In this document: positions 8,888 through 17,711 of the stretch, piece after piece | Position numbering within the stretch: position 1 is the first letter of the stretch | Layout: each line of letters opens with the position of its first letter | Source of the DNA: Acidobacteriota bacterium | GTDB lineage: Bacteria > Acidobacteriota > Terriglobia > Terriglobales > Acidobacteriaceae | Direction of reading: 5' to 3' | DNA length: 64,000 nucleotides | NCBI GenBank assembly: GCA_018268855.1 | Contig: JAFDVR010000007.1 | Span: 1-64,000, forward strand | Position numbers and translations under genes: made by a program | The notes under the pieces: model-generated | Seen by the model: only the letters and a program-made list of their open reading frames with translations | Databases searched by the model: none | Told to the model about the DNA's origin: nothing

Positions 8888-8919
8888 ATAGAAGCCTGTC
8901 CGAAAGACAGGGCTTCTAT
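8888..8919. terminator. Hairpin terminator between the receiver-domain gene and parDE
   Basis: A 13-bp stem (8888-8900 with 8906-8919, one bulged G) with a 5-base loop, 16 bases after the stop of the receiver-domain gene and 20 bases after the end of the convergent parE. It lacks a clear U tract but could serve both converging transcripts. Confidence 0.6.
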
Positions 8920-8939
8920 GCGTTGAATCATACACAGGA

Positions 8940-9260
8940 TCAGATCTCTTCTTTTTTGAACGTTGAAGAGACATCTTGTCCGGCATAGTAGATGGCCAAT
9001 ATTTCTACTTCACTTCTTTGGGAAATGACGCGGAAGACAATCGTCACTCGTCTTCTCCAGCCGCAAGTTCGAACTCCCGCTCCTAGCGCCTGTTGCAAAG
9101 TTCCTCTTTCAGGAAAGATCGCAAGAGATTTACAGTCAGCGATCAAATTACCGATGAACTTTTTAGAGCTGCCCTGTCCGGCTTCTTTGCTGAGATAAGA
9201 ACCGATTTGCGCAAGATGGGAATTAGCTCTGGGTGAGAAGCGTACAGTGAATTCCTTCAA
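8940..9260 (-). CDS. parE: ParE/RelE-family toxin
   Basis: A 106-residue protein with the ParE fold pattern: an N-terminal strand (FTVRFSPRANSHL), a helical hairpin (QIGSYLSKEAG to ADCKSLAIFPERG), then strands VTIVFRVI and VEILAIYYAGQD. ParE toxins inhibit DNA gyrase; related RelE toxins cleave mRNA on the ribosome, and sequence alone favours ParE. It overlaps the antitoxin gene by ATGA, so the pair is translationally coupled, with the antitoxin made first. Confidence 0.88.
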   Translation of the reverse strand: MKEFTVRFSPRANSHLAQIGSYLSKEAGQGSSKKFIGNLIADCKSLAIFPERGTLQQALGAGVRTCGWRRRVTIVFRVISQRSEVEILAIYYAGQDVSSTFKKEEI

Positions 9261-9523
9261 TCCAATAATCTCCGCTGCCGAAGAGCATGCTCTACCTCTT
9301 CTAATGACAGCGTCTTTTCTTCGCCACTATCTAATCTTGCGATCGTTTCTTTGATTTCAGCGACCATCCAAGGCTGCAAAGGAAAACCTTCTTCGTCAAT
9401 CGCTCGCTGCAAAAGTTCATGTACGGCTTCAGAATCAGAGCTATATTCGCCGGAAATTACCCTCTCATGCACTTTGTGTGCAATCTGTTCCGAGAGCGTA
9501 ACGGTGATGGTCTGGCTTGCCAT
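9257..9523 (-). CDS. parD: ParD-family antitoxin
   Basis: An 88-residue protein with an N-terminal ribbon-helix-helix (SQTITVTLSEQIAHKVHERV then SDSEAVHELLQRAI), which binds DNA and usually autoregulates the operon, and an acidic C-terminal tail (LDSGEEKTLSLEEVEHAL) that wraps the toxin. It lies directly upstream of parE with a 4-base overlap. Confidence 0.88.
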   Translation of the reverse strand: MASQTITVTLSEQIAHKVHERVISGEYSSDSEAVHELLQRAIDEEGFPLQPWMVAEIKETIARLDSGEEKTLSLEEVEHALRQRRLLD

Positions 9524-9561
9524 GTTTCTCTACCTCTCTACGTTGATATTAGACGCCCAAT

Positions 9562-9903
9562 CTAGCCCGGAGGCCAGTGCATTTGGCGTCCGCCGAGTAC
9601 ATGGAGATGCAGGTGGTTTACGGTCTGGCCGCCATCCTGGCCTGTATTTGCGACTACGCGGAAGCCATTGGTGAGACCTGATTTTGAAGCGACTTCTGCG
9701 GCGACACGCATCAGGTGACCGAGCAGCGCTTCGTGCTCTTCCATGGCGTGCGCCTGCGATTGGATGTGTTCTATCGGGATGACGAGCAGGTGTGTGGGTG
9801 CGACCGGTTCGATGTCGCGGAAGGCAAGGCACTCCTCGTCTTCATAGAGTTTCTGCGCCGGGATTTCGCCGGCGGCGATGCGGCAGAAGATACATTCGCT
9901 CAT
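9562..9903 (-). CDS. HIT-family nucleotide hydrolase (HinT-like)
   Basis: A 113-residue protein starting MSECIFCRIAAGEIPA, the typical start of this family; longer upstream starts would run into the preceding gene. The histidine triad HLHLHV sits near residue 100 and catalyses hydrolysis of phosphoramidates or adenosine-linked substrates. It follows the M48 protease gene by 11 bases and is probably co-transcribed with it. Confidence 0.92.
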   Translation of the reverse strand: MSECIFCRIAAGEIPAQKLYEDEECLAFRDIEPVAPTHLLVIPIEHIQSQAHAMEEHEALLGHLMRVAAEVASKSGLTNGFRVVANTGQDGGQTVNHLHLHVLGGRQMHWPPG

Positions 9904-9914
9904 GGCTTCGGATT

Positions 9915-11234
9915 TTACTTCTTGAAGAACTGCGGCTGCTTGCCGGGCTGCCATGGATCGTAGTGCGCGGCAAATTCGGCGCGGGCTGCGATGGATGGGT
10001 GGCTGCTGCTCCAGAACACCACAAACGCATTCGGATGGGGATCGACCAATGACGTTTCGCCGAGCAACTGGAAGCTGCTTTGGGCCGCCTGCTGCGGGTT
10101 GCGGACGATGCCGTGGATGGCTTCCATGCCGTAGACGTCGGCCTCATGCTCGTTGTGGCGGCTATATGCATTGATGGCGGGTTCCATGAGGAAGCCAAAG
10201 ACGGAGAAGGCCAGCATGAGGACCACCAGGGCGACCCAGTCGTTTGGAGCGGTGAAGCGCCATCTCGCTCCATAATGCCGAATGGCCCAACGCAGAACGC
10301 GATCGCCTGCGAAGTACATCACCAGCAGCAGAGCGCAGATGAAGGCGACTGTTTTGGGTATGTGATGGAGGACGTAATGGCCCATTTCGTGTCCGAAGAT
10401 GAAGAGGATCTGGTCTTCTGAGGCTTTTTGCAGGGCCGTGTCCCACACCACTACACGCTTCGATGCGCCTATGCCGGTGACGTAGGCGTTGAGTTGTGTG
10501 GTCTTGAGGCTCGCCTTCATCAGAAACATGCGTGATGGCGGGATTTCGAGCCCGCCGCGTGCGACTACTTGCTCCAGCTTTTGCACCAGAGCGGGCTGGC
10601 TGGGTTGCAGCGGTTCGAACTTGTTCATGATGGGATCGAGCACGACGGGCGCGATAAAGATCATGAAGACGACAAATGGAATGGAGACGATCCATGTCCA
10701 AAGCCACCATGATGAAGGCCCTCGATTAAGCCGCCATTTGATGAAGACCGCTGGGAAATAGGTGAGCACCATACCGACGAGAAATGATTTGGTAATGTCC
10801 CACAGCCACGCTCCCCAACCCTGTACGGACAACCCATAGCGCAGGTTGATGTGGTGCATGTACATGTCGAGTGGGAGATCGATCAGGCTAATGAGCAGCA
10901 TGAAGAGGGGTACAAAGATGAGTGCTTGCAGCCAGATGTTGCGGCCGGTGCCCACCGCCCAGTCCCGTATACGAGCAGGAACACCAAGGCCAAGCAGGAT
11001 GAGCAGCGCCGCAATACCCCAGCCAACGCTGGCGAAGTGCATCGCCGAGCGAATGCGCGAGACACGAATGGCCTTTTCGAGCTTGTCTCCACTAAGCGAG
11101 TACGCCGGCTGCTCCGGCGGCGATATGGTGGCGCTCTTCTGCGCTACAGGAGCCGGGACAGAGGATTGGGCCATCAACGCCACTGCTGGGAAGAACAGAA
11201 GGGCCGTAAGGAGAAGGCGCGCAAAGCGATGCAT
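9915..11234 (-). CDS. Ste24-like M48 family membrane metalloprotease
   Basis: A 439-residue zinc protease of the CAAX-protease (Ste24) type. The zinc motif HEMGH lies in FIFGHEMGHYVLHH near residue 275, and the third ligand is in HEADVYGMEA near 355. A signal peptide or first helix (residues 8-22) is followed by several membrane helices before the catalytic domain, as in Ste24. The likely role is quality control of membrane proteins. It is divergent from the TldD-like gene at 11367. Confidence 0.9.
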   Translation of the reverse strand: MHRFARLLLTALLFFPAVALMAQSSVPAPVAQKSATISPPEQPAYSLSGDKLEKAIRVSRIRSAMHFASVGWGIAALLILLGLGVPARIRDWAVGTGRNIWLQALIFVPLFMLLISLIDLPLDMYMHHINLRYGLSVQGWGAWLWDITKSFLVGMVLTYFPAVFIKWRLNRGPSSWWLWTWIVSIPFVVFMIFIAPVVLDPIMNKFEPLQPSQPALVQKLEQVVARGGLEIPPSRMFLMKASLKTTQLNAYVTGIGASKRVVVWDTALQKASEDQILFIFGHEMGHYVLHHIPKTVAFICALLLVMYFAGDRVLRWAIRHYGARWRFTAPNDWVALVVLMLAFSVFGFLMEPAINAYSRHNEHEADVYGMEAIHGIVRNPQQAAQSSFQLLGETSLVDPHPNAFVVFWSSSHPSIAARAEFAAHYDPWQPGKQPQFFKK

Positions 11235-11366
11235 GGCTCAGAGAATAGCGCATGCAGATGCGCCGAACTATGCCATCCCAAAGCAGCCAGGGGCACCTGA
11301 GCGCATCTCCGCGGTTTCCGATACACTCACTCCACACCATTCCAACCGCGATTTGTCCAACTCTAT

Positions 11367-13115
11367 ATGACGTTCTGCCGCCGCTGCCTTCCCTTTCTTG
11401 CCCTTCCGGGTCTCCTGTTTACTGCAATCTATGCCCGACCGCAAAGTGCGCCGTCCAACTCCGGCTCTGTGCTGATGGAGACGATGGATGCGGAACTGCA
11501 TCGCGCCATGGCCTCGCTGGGTAAGACAGCCGGCAAAAATGGTGAGCAGCCGGCACCCTACTTCCTTAGCTATTCGGTTGCGGATGCCACCACCTGGAGC
11601 ATTGCCGCGCAGTATGGATCGATCATTGGCGACAACAATGTGGTGCACCGGCGCTCGGCCGATGTGCAGGTGCGTATCGGATCGCCGGAGCAGGACAATA
11701 CCCATGGCGAACATCGCAATTCCGCGCTGACGACTATTGGCCTGCCGTTAGAAGACAATCGCGCGGCCCTGGCACGATCGTTCTGGTATGCAACCAATCG
11801 TGGATATGGCCGCGCACTGGATAGTTACCTCAAAGTCAAAACCGAGCAGCAGGTGCGTGCAAAGGAAGAGGACACGTCGAACGATTTCTCCGTGGAGAAG
11901 CCGGTGACATCCAGCATCGCACCGGGACCATCACTCACCCCTGACCGTGCGAAATGGGAGACGCGCCTGCGTGAGCTGTCTGCTATGTTTCGCGCCTATC
12001 GGAATATCTTTTATTCCGTGGTCGCATTGAATGCAAGCGATGAGACGGACTACTTTCTTTCGTCTGAAGGCACTAAGGTTTCCACGCCGTATCACAAGGC
12101 GCGCCTGGTTATTCTTGCGCGCGCGCGAGCCGAAGATGGGATGGACCTCTTCCGCGTAGAGACGTTTGAGGCCGATACGCTGGACGGATTACCGTCTCAG
12201 CAGGAGATCGCAACGAAGATCACGGCCATGGCGAAGAACCTCGAAGCCCTCCGTGTGGCTCCCATTACCGAACCGTATAACGGTCCAGCAATTCTGTCGG
12301 GACGTGCGTCCGCTGTGTTTTTCCATGAAGTGCTTGGTCATCGACTGGAAGGCCAGCGCCAGCGCGGCGATGAAGAAGGGCAGACATTCACCAAGATGCT
12401 TGGCAAGTCCATTCTGCCCAGCTTTATGTCTGTCGTGGACGACCCAACGCTCACCACCTTCCACGGCGTGCCATTGAGTGGACAATATCGCTTCGACGAT
12501 GAAGGCCAACCTGCGCAACGCGTCGATCTGATTAAGGATGGCACGCTGAAGACCTTTCTGATGTCGCGCTTGCCGATCGCAAGTTTTGCGCATTCCAACG
12601 GACACGGTCGGGCTCAGTCGGGCCGCATGCCGACGGGGCGGCAAGGAAACCTGATTGTTTCTTCTGAGAAGACGGTGAGCGATGCCGAGCTGCGCAAGAT
12701 GCTGATTGAAGAAGCGAAGAAGCAGGGCAAGGCTTACGGACTTTATTTCGAAGACATCTCTTCAGGATTTGCTGTGACGACGCGGCGCAGCCCGCAGGCT
12801 TTCCAGGTGATTCCGCTGGTGGTGTATCGCGTATATGTGGATGGGCGACCGGATGAGCTGGTGCGCGGTGTTTCGATTGTGGGTACGCCGCTGGCTGCGC
12901 TCAATCGCATTGTTGCGACGGGCGATCATCAGGATGTCTTCAATGGCGAGTGCGGTGCGGAGTCGGGCACGGTGCCTGTATCTGCTGTGGCGCCCCCGAT
13001 GCTTGTCACAGAGATCGAAACACAGCGCCAGGCACAGGGCACAGCGCGTCCACCGATACTGCCGCCACCTGCATTTGACGATAATGCCCTGCCGGCAAAG
13101 AAGGAGGTACGCTAA
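11367..13115 (+). CDS. Exported TldD-like metalloprotease
   Basis: A 582-residue member of the TldD/PmbA family. The zinc motif HExxxH is intact in FFHEVLGHRLEGQ near residue 320, followed by the SVVDDPT and FDDEGQPAQRVDLI segments typical of TldD. It begins with a hydrophobic signal peptide (about residues 8-25), whereas E. coli TldD is cytoplasmic and lacks one. Its stop TAA shares a base with the ATG of the next gene, a homologue without the zinc motif. Together they resemble the TldD/TldE heterodimer that degrades unfolded peptides. Confidence 0.85.
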   Translation: MTFCRRCLPFLALPGLLFTAIYARPQSAPSNSGSVLMETMDAELHRAMASLGKTAGKNGEQPAPYFLSYSVADATTWSIAAQYGSIIGDNNVVHRRSADVQVRIGSPEQDNTHGEHRNSALTTIGLPLEDNRAALARSFWYATNRGYGRALDSYLKVKTEQQVRAKEEDTSNDFSVEKPVTSSIAPGPSLTPDRAKWETRLRELSAMFRAYRNIFYSVVALNASDETDYFLSSEGTKVSTPYHKARLVILARARAEDGMDLFRVETFEADTLDGLPSQQEIATKITAMAKNLEALRVAPITEPYNGPAILSGRASAVFFHEVLGHRLEGQRQRGDEEGQTFTKMLGKSILPSFMSVVDDPTLTTFHGVPLSGQYRFDDEGQPAQRVDLIKDGTLKTFLMSRLPIASFAHSNGHGRAQSGRMPTGRQGNLIVSSEKTVSDAELRKMLIEEAKKQGKAYGLYFEDISSGFAVTTRRSPQAFQVIPLVVYRVYVDGRPDELVRGVSIVGTPLAALNRIVATGDHQDVFNGECGAESGTVPVSAVAPPMLVTEIETQRQAQGTARPPILPPPAFDDNALPAKKEVR

Positions 13116-14776
13116 TGCCAACACGCTCACTCATTCTTGCCTCGCTAGCCATTTCCGTGAGCATCTTTGCGGAGACAGCCCCTGCACCGGTCAAGACTGC
13201 CGCTGCCGTGGAGAAAGATCCGGTCCTTATTGCGATGAAGGCTGAGCTGGAGCGTTCGAAGGAGAAGCTCGTACTTCCGGGAATGCAGCGGCCCTATTTC
13301 ATCGAGTATCGCCTTGAAGACATTGCACAGTTTGAAGCATCAGCGAACTTTGGTGCTCTGGTGCGTGAGGACCGCACGAAACAGAAAGCGGTGCGCGTCA
13401 CCGTGCGTATCGGCGACTACAAGAACGACAGCTCCACGGTGCGCGGCGATGGCATCGTGCAGATTGCGCCCGAAGACGCCGAACCTGCAGCGCTGCGTCA
13501 GGTGTTATGGTTCGCGACCGATGAAGCCTATAAAAACGCGCTGCGCACATATGCCGCAAAACAGGCGGACCTGAAGCGGTTCCAGGCACCGCCTACCGCA
13601 GATGACTTTTCACCTGCCAAACCAGTCATCCACATCGAGCCACTGGTGAAACTCACGATGGATGAGGCCGATTGGACGAAACGCATTGTGGAAGCAAGCG
13701 GCATCTATGCCAGCGATGAGCGTGTGAATAGCTTCGCGCCGGACATTCAGTTCTCATCGGCCACGGTGCATGGGCTCGCAATCAATCGCTACACGGTAAA
13801 CACAGAAGGCACGGAGCTGCGACAGGGATACACCATTTACACCGCAGGCGTGAGTCTTGCATCGCAAGCTCCAGACGGTATGCGCCTCTCACGCGACAAC
13901 GGCACCACAGCCACTGTGCCCACGGAGATGGAATCGGGAAAAGCATTCCATGAGCGCGTAGTGCGTGACCTGTTGAGCCTGCGCGACCTGCGCAATGCTC
14001 CCCTCGTCTCCGACGAGGATTATCACGGACCGGTGCTCTTTTCCGGCGATTCATCGGCAGACATCTTCAATCGGTTGTTTGTGCCTAACGTAGAGGCGGA
14101 CAAGCCCGCGCCCGGCACCACAGCACGCACACAAGGGGCATACACATCGAGCTATCACTCGCGTGTGTTGCCGGAGTTTTTGTCAGTCGTTGACGATCCG
14201 CTGATGAAGACGTTTGCTGGTAAACATCTCGCCGGTAGCTACGAGGTGGATGATGAAGGGGTACCGGCGCAAGCGGTTGAGGTTGTGAGCAAAGGCGTGC
14301 TGGAGCACTACCTCATCAATCGCGCCCCCGTAAAGGACGTCCCGCAATCCAACGGACATGGCCGCGCGGCACTGGCGCAACGCACGCAATCGCGCTCCGG
14401 CGTAATGCTTGTAAAGCCGGTCAAACCTGTGCCGGCAGCACAGTTACACCGGCGTCTTGTCGCCATGGCAAAAGACCAGAAACGCGATTTTGTTTATGAG
14501 GCCGAAACGCTGGCTGGCGAACTTCTTCCGCGGCTGCTGTATCGCGTCTATCGCGATGGCCATCGTGAGCTTGTGCGGGGAGCTGTGTTCGATGAGCTCG
14601 ATCAACGGAGCATGCGTTCCGATATCGTAGCGGCAGGGGATGATCCGTACATCTCCATGACGGTTGCGCCGATTCCGCAGACAACGATTGTGCCTTCTCT
14701 GCTGTTCGGACAAATCGGAGTAAAGCGAGCTTCACCCGAACAGGAAAAGCTGCCGTACTATGCGCCTCCGCAGTAA
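13115..14776 (+). CDS. Exported TldE/PmbA-like partner without the zinc motif
   Basis: A 553-residue paralogue of the preceding gene: it shares the APYFLSY-like RPYFIEYRLED region, the SVVDDPLMKTFAGKHLAGSYEVDDEG segment and the SNGHGR segment. Where the partner has HExxxH this protein has SGDSSADIFNRLF, so it cannot bind zinc in the same way and fits the TldE (PmbA) role. A signal peptide is present (residues 4-20, ending IFAETAP). The start overlaps the upstream stop by one base, so equimolar coupled synthesis is likely. Confidence 0.83.
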   Translation: MPTRSLILASLAISVSIFAETAPAPVKTAAAVEKDPVLIAMKAELERSKEKLVLPGMQRPYFIEYRLEDIAQFEASANFGALVREDRTKQKAVRVTVRIGDYKNDSSTVRGDGIVQIAPEDAEPAALRQVLWFATDEAYKNALRTYAAKQADLKRFQAPPTADDFSPAKPVIHIEPLVKLTMDEADWTKRIVEASGIYASDERVNSFAPDIQFSSATVHGLAINRYTVNTEGTELRQGYTIYTAGVSLASQAPDGMRLSRDNGTTATVPTEMESGKAFHERVVRDLLSLRDLRNAPLVSDEDYHGPVLFSGDSSADIFNRLFVPNVEADKPAPGTTARTQGAYTSSYHSRVLPEFLSVVDDPLMKTFAGKHLAGSYEVDDEGVPAQAVEVVSKGVLEHYLINRAPVKDVPQSNGHGRAALAQRTQSRSGVMLVKPVKPVPAAQLHRRLVAMAKDQKRDFVYEAETLAGELLPRLLYRVYRDGHRELVRGAVFDELDQRSMRSDIVAAGDDPYISMTVAPIPQTTIVPSLLFGQIGVKRASPEQEKLPYYAPPQ

Positions 14777-14781
14777 CGGTC

Positions 14782-15567
14782 TTAGAACCGCGCAATCACC
14801 TGGGCCGGTGTCACTCCCTGCTCTCGCAGAGCACGAAGACTCAACGCGTCGTGACGCTTTGCCAGGCGCACGCCTTGTTCATCTGTCATAAGATCGCAGT
14901 GAAAGTATTGCGGCGTGGCATAGCCCAGCGCGCGCTGCAACAATATCTGCCGCGCAGTGGACTTCAGCAGATCGCGCCCACGCACCACTTCTGTAATCCG
15001 CATGGCCTCATCATCCACCGCGCATGCAAGCTGGTAACTCGGTATGCCATCGCGGCGCATAACCAGAAAGTCGCCAAAGTCTTTTCCCGCCAAAAATGTC
15101 TGCTCTCCGAAATGAGCATCCACAAAACGGATGGCCTCCCCATCTGGAACACGAAAACGCCATGCACCATTCGTGTGGCCCGCGCTGCGGCAGGTGCCTG
15201 AATACATGGGTTCGTCGTCTTCATCGGCAGCATGGGGAGCGGCAATGTTCTGCAAATCTTTGCGCGAACATTGGCAGGCATAGATGTGCCCCGACCGCCG
15301 CAGATGCTCAAACGCACTCTGATACAGAGCTACATGTGCGCTTTCGAAGATTGGATCGCCTCTCCATGTAATCCCGAGCCAGCGAAGATCTTCCAACACC
15401 GCCTGCGTATAGATGGGCTTCGATCGCTGCGCATCCAGATCGTCGATACGCAGAAGCAGTTCTCCCTCCGCAGCAAGTGTGCGTTGATAGGCAATCCAGA
15501 ACGTGCGCGCGTGCCCCAGATGCAGGTAGCCGGTGGGTGACGGTGCAATGCGTCCGCGATAGTACAT
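14782..15567 (-). CDS. gluQ: Glutamyl-Q tRNA(Asp) synthetase
   Basis: Attaches glutamate to queuosine in tRNA-Asp. The 261-residue product starts MYYRGRIAPSPTGYLHLGHA, with the HIGH-class motif HLGH, and carries the KMSKS-like RLAKRHD near the C-terminus. It lacks the anticodon-binding half of GluRS, as expected for this family. Cys residues in ACQCSRKDL and GTCR are the zinc ligands. An open frame continues far upstream on this strand, but homology starts at this Met and the divergent gene occupies the rest. Confidence 0.93.
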   Translation of the reverse strand: MYYRGRIAPSPTGYLHLGHARTFWIAYQRTLAAEGELLLRIDDLDAQRSKPIYTQAVLEDLRWLGITWRGDPIFESAHVALYQSAFEHLRRSGHIYACQCSRKDLQNIAAPHAADEDDEPMYSGTCRSAGHTNGAWRFRVPDGEAIRFVDAHFGEQTFLAGKDFGDFLVMRRDGIPSYQLACAVDDEAMRITEVVRGRDLLKSTARQILLQRALGYATPQYFHCDLMTDEQGVRLAKRHDALSLRALREQGVTPAQVIARF

Positions 15568-15624
15568 GTTCGCAGCATAAGGGAAATGCCTGCCTTTTAT
15601 GCCGCATCTGATACGATTCGTCGC

Positions 15625-16248
15625 ATGGATCCGGCTGAAGAGATTTTTGCTGCACGTTATTCCGGAATGGATGAGCAGCAATTGATGGAGATTGCGCGCG
15701 GATATGACACGCTGGGGGATGGCGCTCAGCGAGCTCTGCGCGCGGAATTCGCGCGGCGTGGACTGGAGCCGCCACTCATCGAAGACCAGGCGGAGCCTCT
15801 CACCTTCAGACAATTGGTTACACTTGCCAGCTACCGTGATATTTCGGAAGCCCTTGTAGCGCGCACGCTTCTCGAAGATGCCGGCATCCCGGTCTTTTTG
15901 CAAGACGAAAACCTCGGACGTATTCATTGGGGAGTATCGAATGCGATCGGCGGCATCCGGCTTCAAATCGAAGCAGAGCATGTGGAAGCCGCGACGAGGC
16001 TTTTGCATGAAAATGTACCGGCGGACATCGTCTTTGATGAAGATGAAGAGCCATACCTGCAGCCAAAATGCCCCGTGTGTCACTCCGAGGACATTACGTT
16101 TGAAGGTGCGGACCGCGATCTGGCGCTGCTCTCTACGTTCATGCTCCACGTTCCTCTGCCGTTAGGCGGCAAGAGTTGGCGATGCCATGCATGCAATGCA
16201 CGCTGGGAAGATACAGAAGAGGAAGAAGCTGCCGAAGAGGAAGAGTAA
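15625..16248 (+). CDS. DUF2007-domain protein with a C-terminal zinc ribbon
   Basis: A 207-residue protein; I take the ATG at 15625 (MDPAEEIFAARYSG) because the upstream alternative at 15586 adds a non-conserved stretch. Residues 65-125 match the DUF2007 fold (SEALVARTLLEDAGIPVFLQDEN), known from signalling-protein families. Two Cys pairs (CPVCHSED and CHACNARW) suggest a zinc ribbon, and the tail is poly-Glu. Function unknown. Divergent from gluQ. Confidence 0.75.
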   Translation: MDPAEEIFAARYSGMDEQQLMEIARGYDTLGDGAQRALRAEFARRGLEPPLIEDQAEPLTFRQLVTLASYRDISEALVARTLLEDAGIPVFLQDENLGRIHWGVSNAIGGIRLQIEAEHVEAATRLLHENVPADIVFDEDEEPYLQPKCPVCHSEDITFEGADRDLALLSTFMLHVPLPLGGKSWRCHACNARWEDTEEEEAAEEEE

Positions 16249-16253
16249 CTGGC

Positions 16254-17597
16254 CTACATCCAATCCACGCCGTACAGCACTGGTATCTGTGTAAATGCAA
16301 TGCGCGTCGGCGCGGTGTCACGCGCAGGCAGCATTCCGGCAAAATGCAATGTGCTGTGTCCGTACTTAAGATTGAGCTTGTCCATGGTGGATGAGAGTTC
16401 GCTACGCCTGTCCGCATCTGCAAAGAGCGTGGGCTGTTGCTCACTCTCATAGATAAGCCGGTTGAGCGTGACGCCTACAAAAAACGGTTTTTGATACAGC
16501 GCCCCTTTGGGTGCCTGCTTCCATAGCTGCTGCAATGCCTCTAAGAGCGAGAGCGTGTCCTGGCACGTAGGAAAGCGCGCCTCCATACCCCATCCCGTAT
16601 GCGTAATGCCGGAGGTATGCTTCTTCGTCTTGGGCAGCATCGCGGCCTGTTCGCGTGTAAGTGAGTAGCGGACGGTCAGCGCCAGCGCGCCCGTACACAT
16701 CTTCTCCATGCGCAGGCGCATGGCCGCTTTGTGCAATAGCTTGTGCGCGACGGACCATGCGCCTTCTGTCGATCGATGTTCCGGCGCCAGCACATGCGAG
16801 TGCCCGAGCGACTTCTGCATGTCCTGCGGAACAGGCGCGCCGTCGTCGCCCGTAACATAGCCGCGAAGCCAGTGGTAAATTCGGTCACCCCATACCGAGT
16901 TCCAGAGGCCATGCATTCCCTTCAAATCCAGCTCAAGCAGTTGGGACATCGTAGTGATGCCCTTGCGATGCAGCATCTGCTCCGTGCGCGCGCCCACGCC
17001 GGGCAGGTCGCGCAACTCAAGATGCGCAATCGCGCGGGGAAGCTGCGATGGCAGCAGGCCGATCAGTCCATCGGGCTTCTGCATGTCACTTGCAATCTTG
17101 GCAAGATACCGGTTCGGCCCCATGCCGATGGAGCAGCGCAGCGTTGCGCCGACTCTATCTTTGATGGCCTGCTTGATAGCGAGCGCGATCTGCCGTGCTC
17201 GGGGCGGCTCCTGCTCGCGACCGATCAACTGGCACACCATCTCGTCGATGGAGGGATTGTGCGCTACAGGACAAACATCGTGCACTGCCTCTGAAATGCG
17301 TTCCGAATATTTGGAGTAGACCGCGTGATCGCCTTCCACCAGGATGATGTCAGGGCAGATCTTCTTCATCTCGGCGACGCGCGTTCCGGTCTTGATACCG
17401 AGATACTTTGCCTCATAACTCGCAGCGATGGCGCACGTCGTATCCGCAAATGTAGGCACAACGGCCAGTGGCTTGTTGCGATACTCCTCATGCAACTGCT
17501 GCTCTACCGACGCAAAGAAGCTGTTCAGGTCCACGTGGATATGCGTGAACCTGTCCTCAATGGGCGGAGGCGGCAGCGCTGTGGAATCGTCAACCAT
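16254..17597 (-). CDS. dinB: DNA polymerase IV (Y family)
   Basis: Error-prone translesion polymerase. Motif I (HVDLNSFFASVEQQ) and the catalytic SIDEM segment (near residue 117) carry the three acidic metal ligands. The helix-hairpin-helix DLPGVGARTEQML follows, then the little-finger domain. At 447 residues it is longer than E. coli DinB (351), with a C-terminal extension whose last residues do not show an obvious beta-clamp motif. It is divergent from rnr. Confidence 0.9.
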   Translation of the reverse strand: MVDDSTALPPPPIEDRFTHIHVDLNSFFASVEQQLHEEYRNKPLAVVPTFADTTCAIAASYEAKYLGIKTGTRVAEMKKICPDIILVEGDHAVYSKYSERISEAVHDVCPVAHNPSIDEMVCQLIGREQEPPRARQIALAIKQAIKDRVGATLRCSIGMGPNRYLAKIASDMQKPDGLIGLLPSQLPRAIAHLELRDLPGVGARTEQMLHRKGITTMSQLLELDLKGMHGLWNSVWGDRIYHWLRGYVTGDDGAPVPQDMQKSLGHSHVLAPEHRSTEGAWSVAHKLLHKAAMRLRMEKMCTGALALTVRYSLTREQAAMLPKTKKHTSGITHTGWGMEARFPTCQDTLSLLEALQQLWKQAPKGALYQKPFFVGVTLNRLIYESEQQPTLFADADRRSELSSTMDKLNLKYGHSTLHFAGMLPARDTAPTRIAFTQIPVLYGVDWM

Positions 17598-17711
17598 TTC
17601 ATATCAAGTTTACTTCGCCGCTTCTTCGCCTGCCACAGGTATGTTCATTGCTCGAGCGCGTCCATTGCATCGCATGTATGTACACTGCATGGCAGCGTAT
17701 CCTGAGGAAAC

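Noticed and set aside
15568..16149. A long minus-strand extension of gluQ to 16149
   Set aside because: It lies opposite the DUF2007 gene, and homology to GluQ begins at the Met at 15567.
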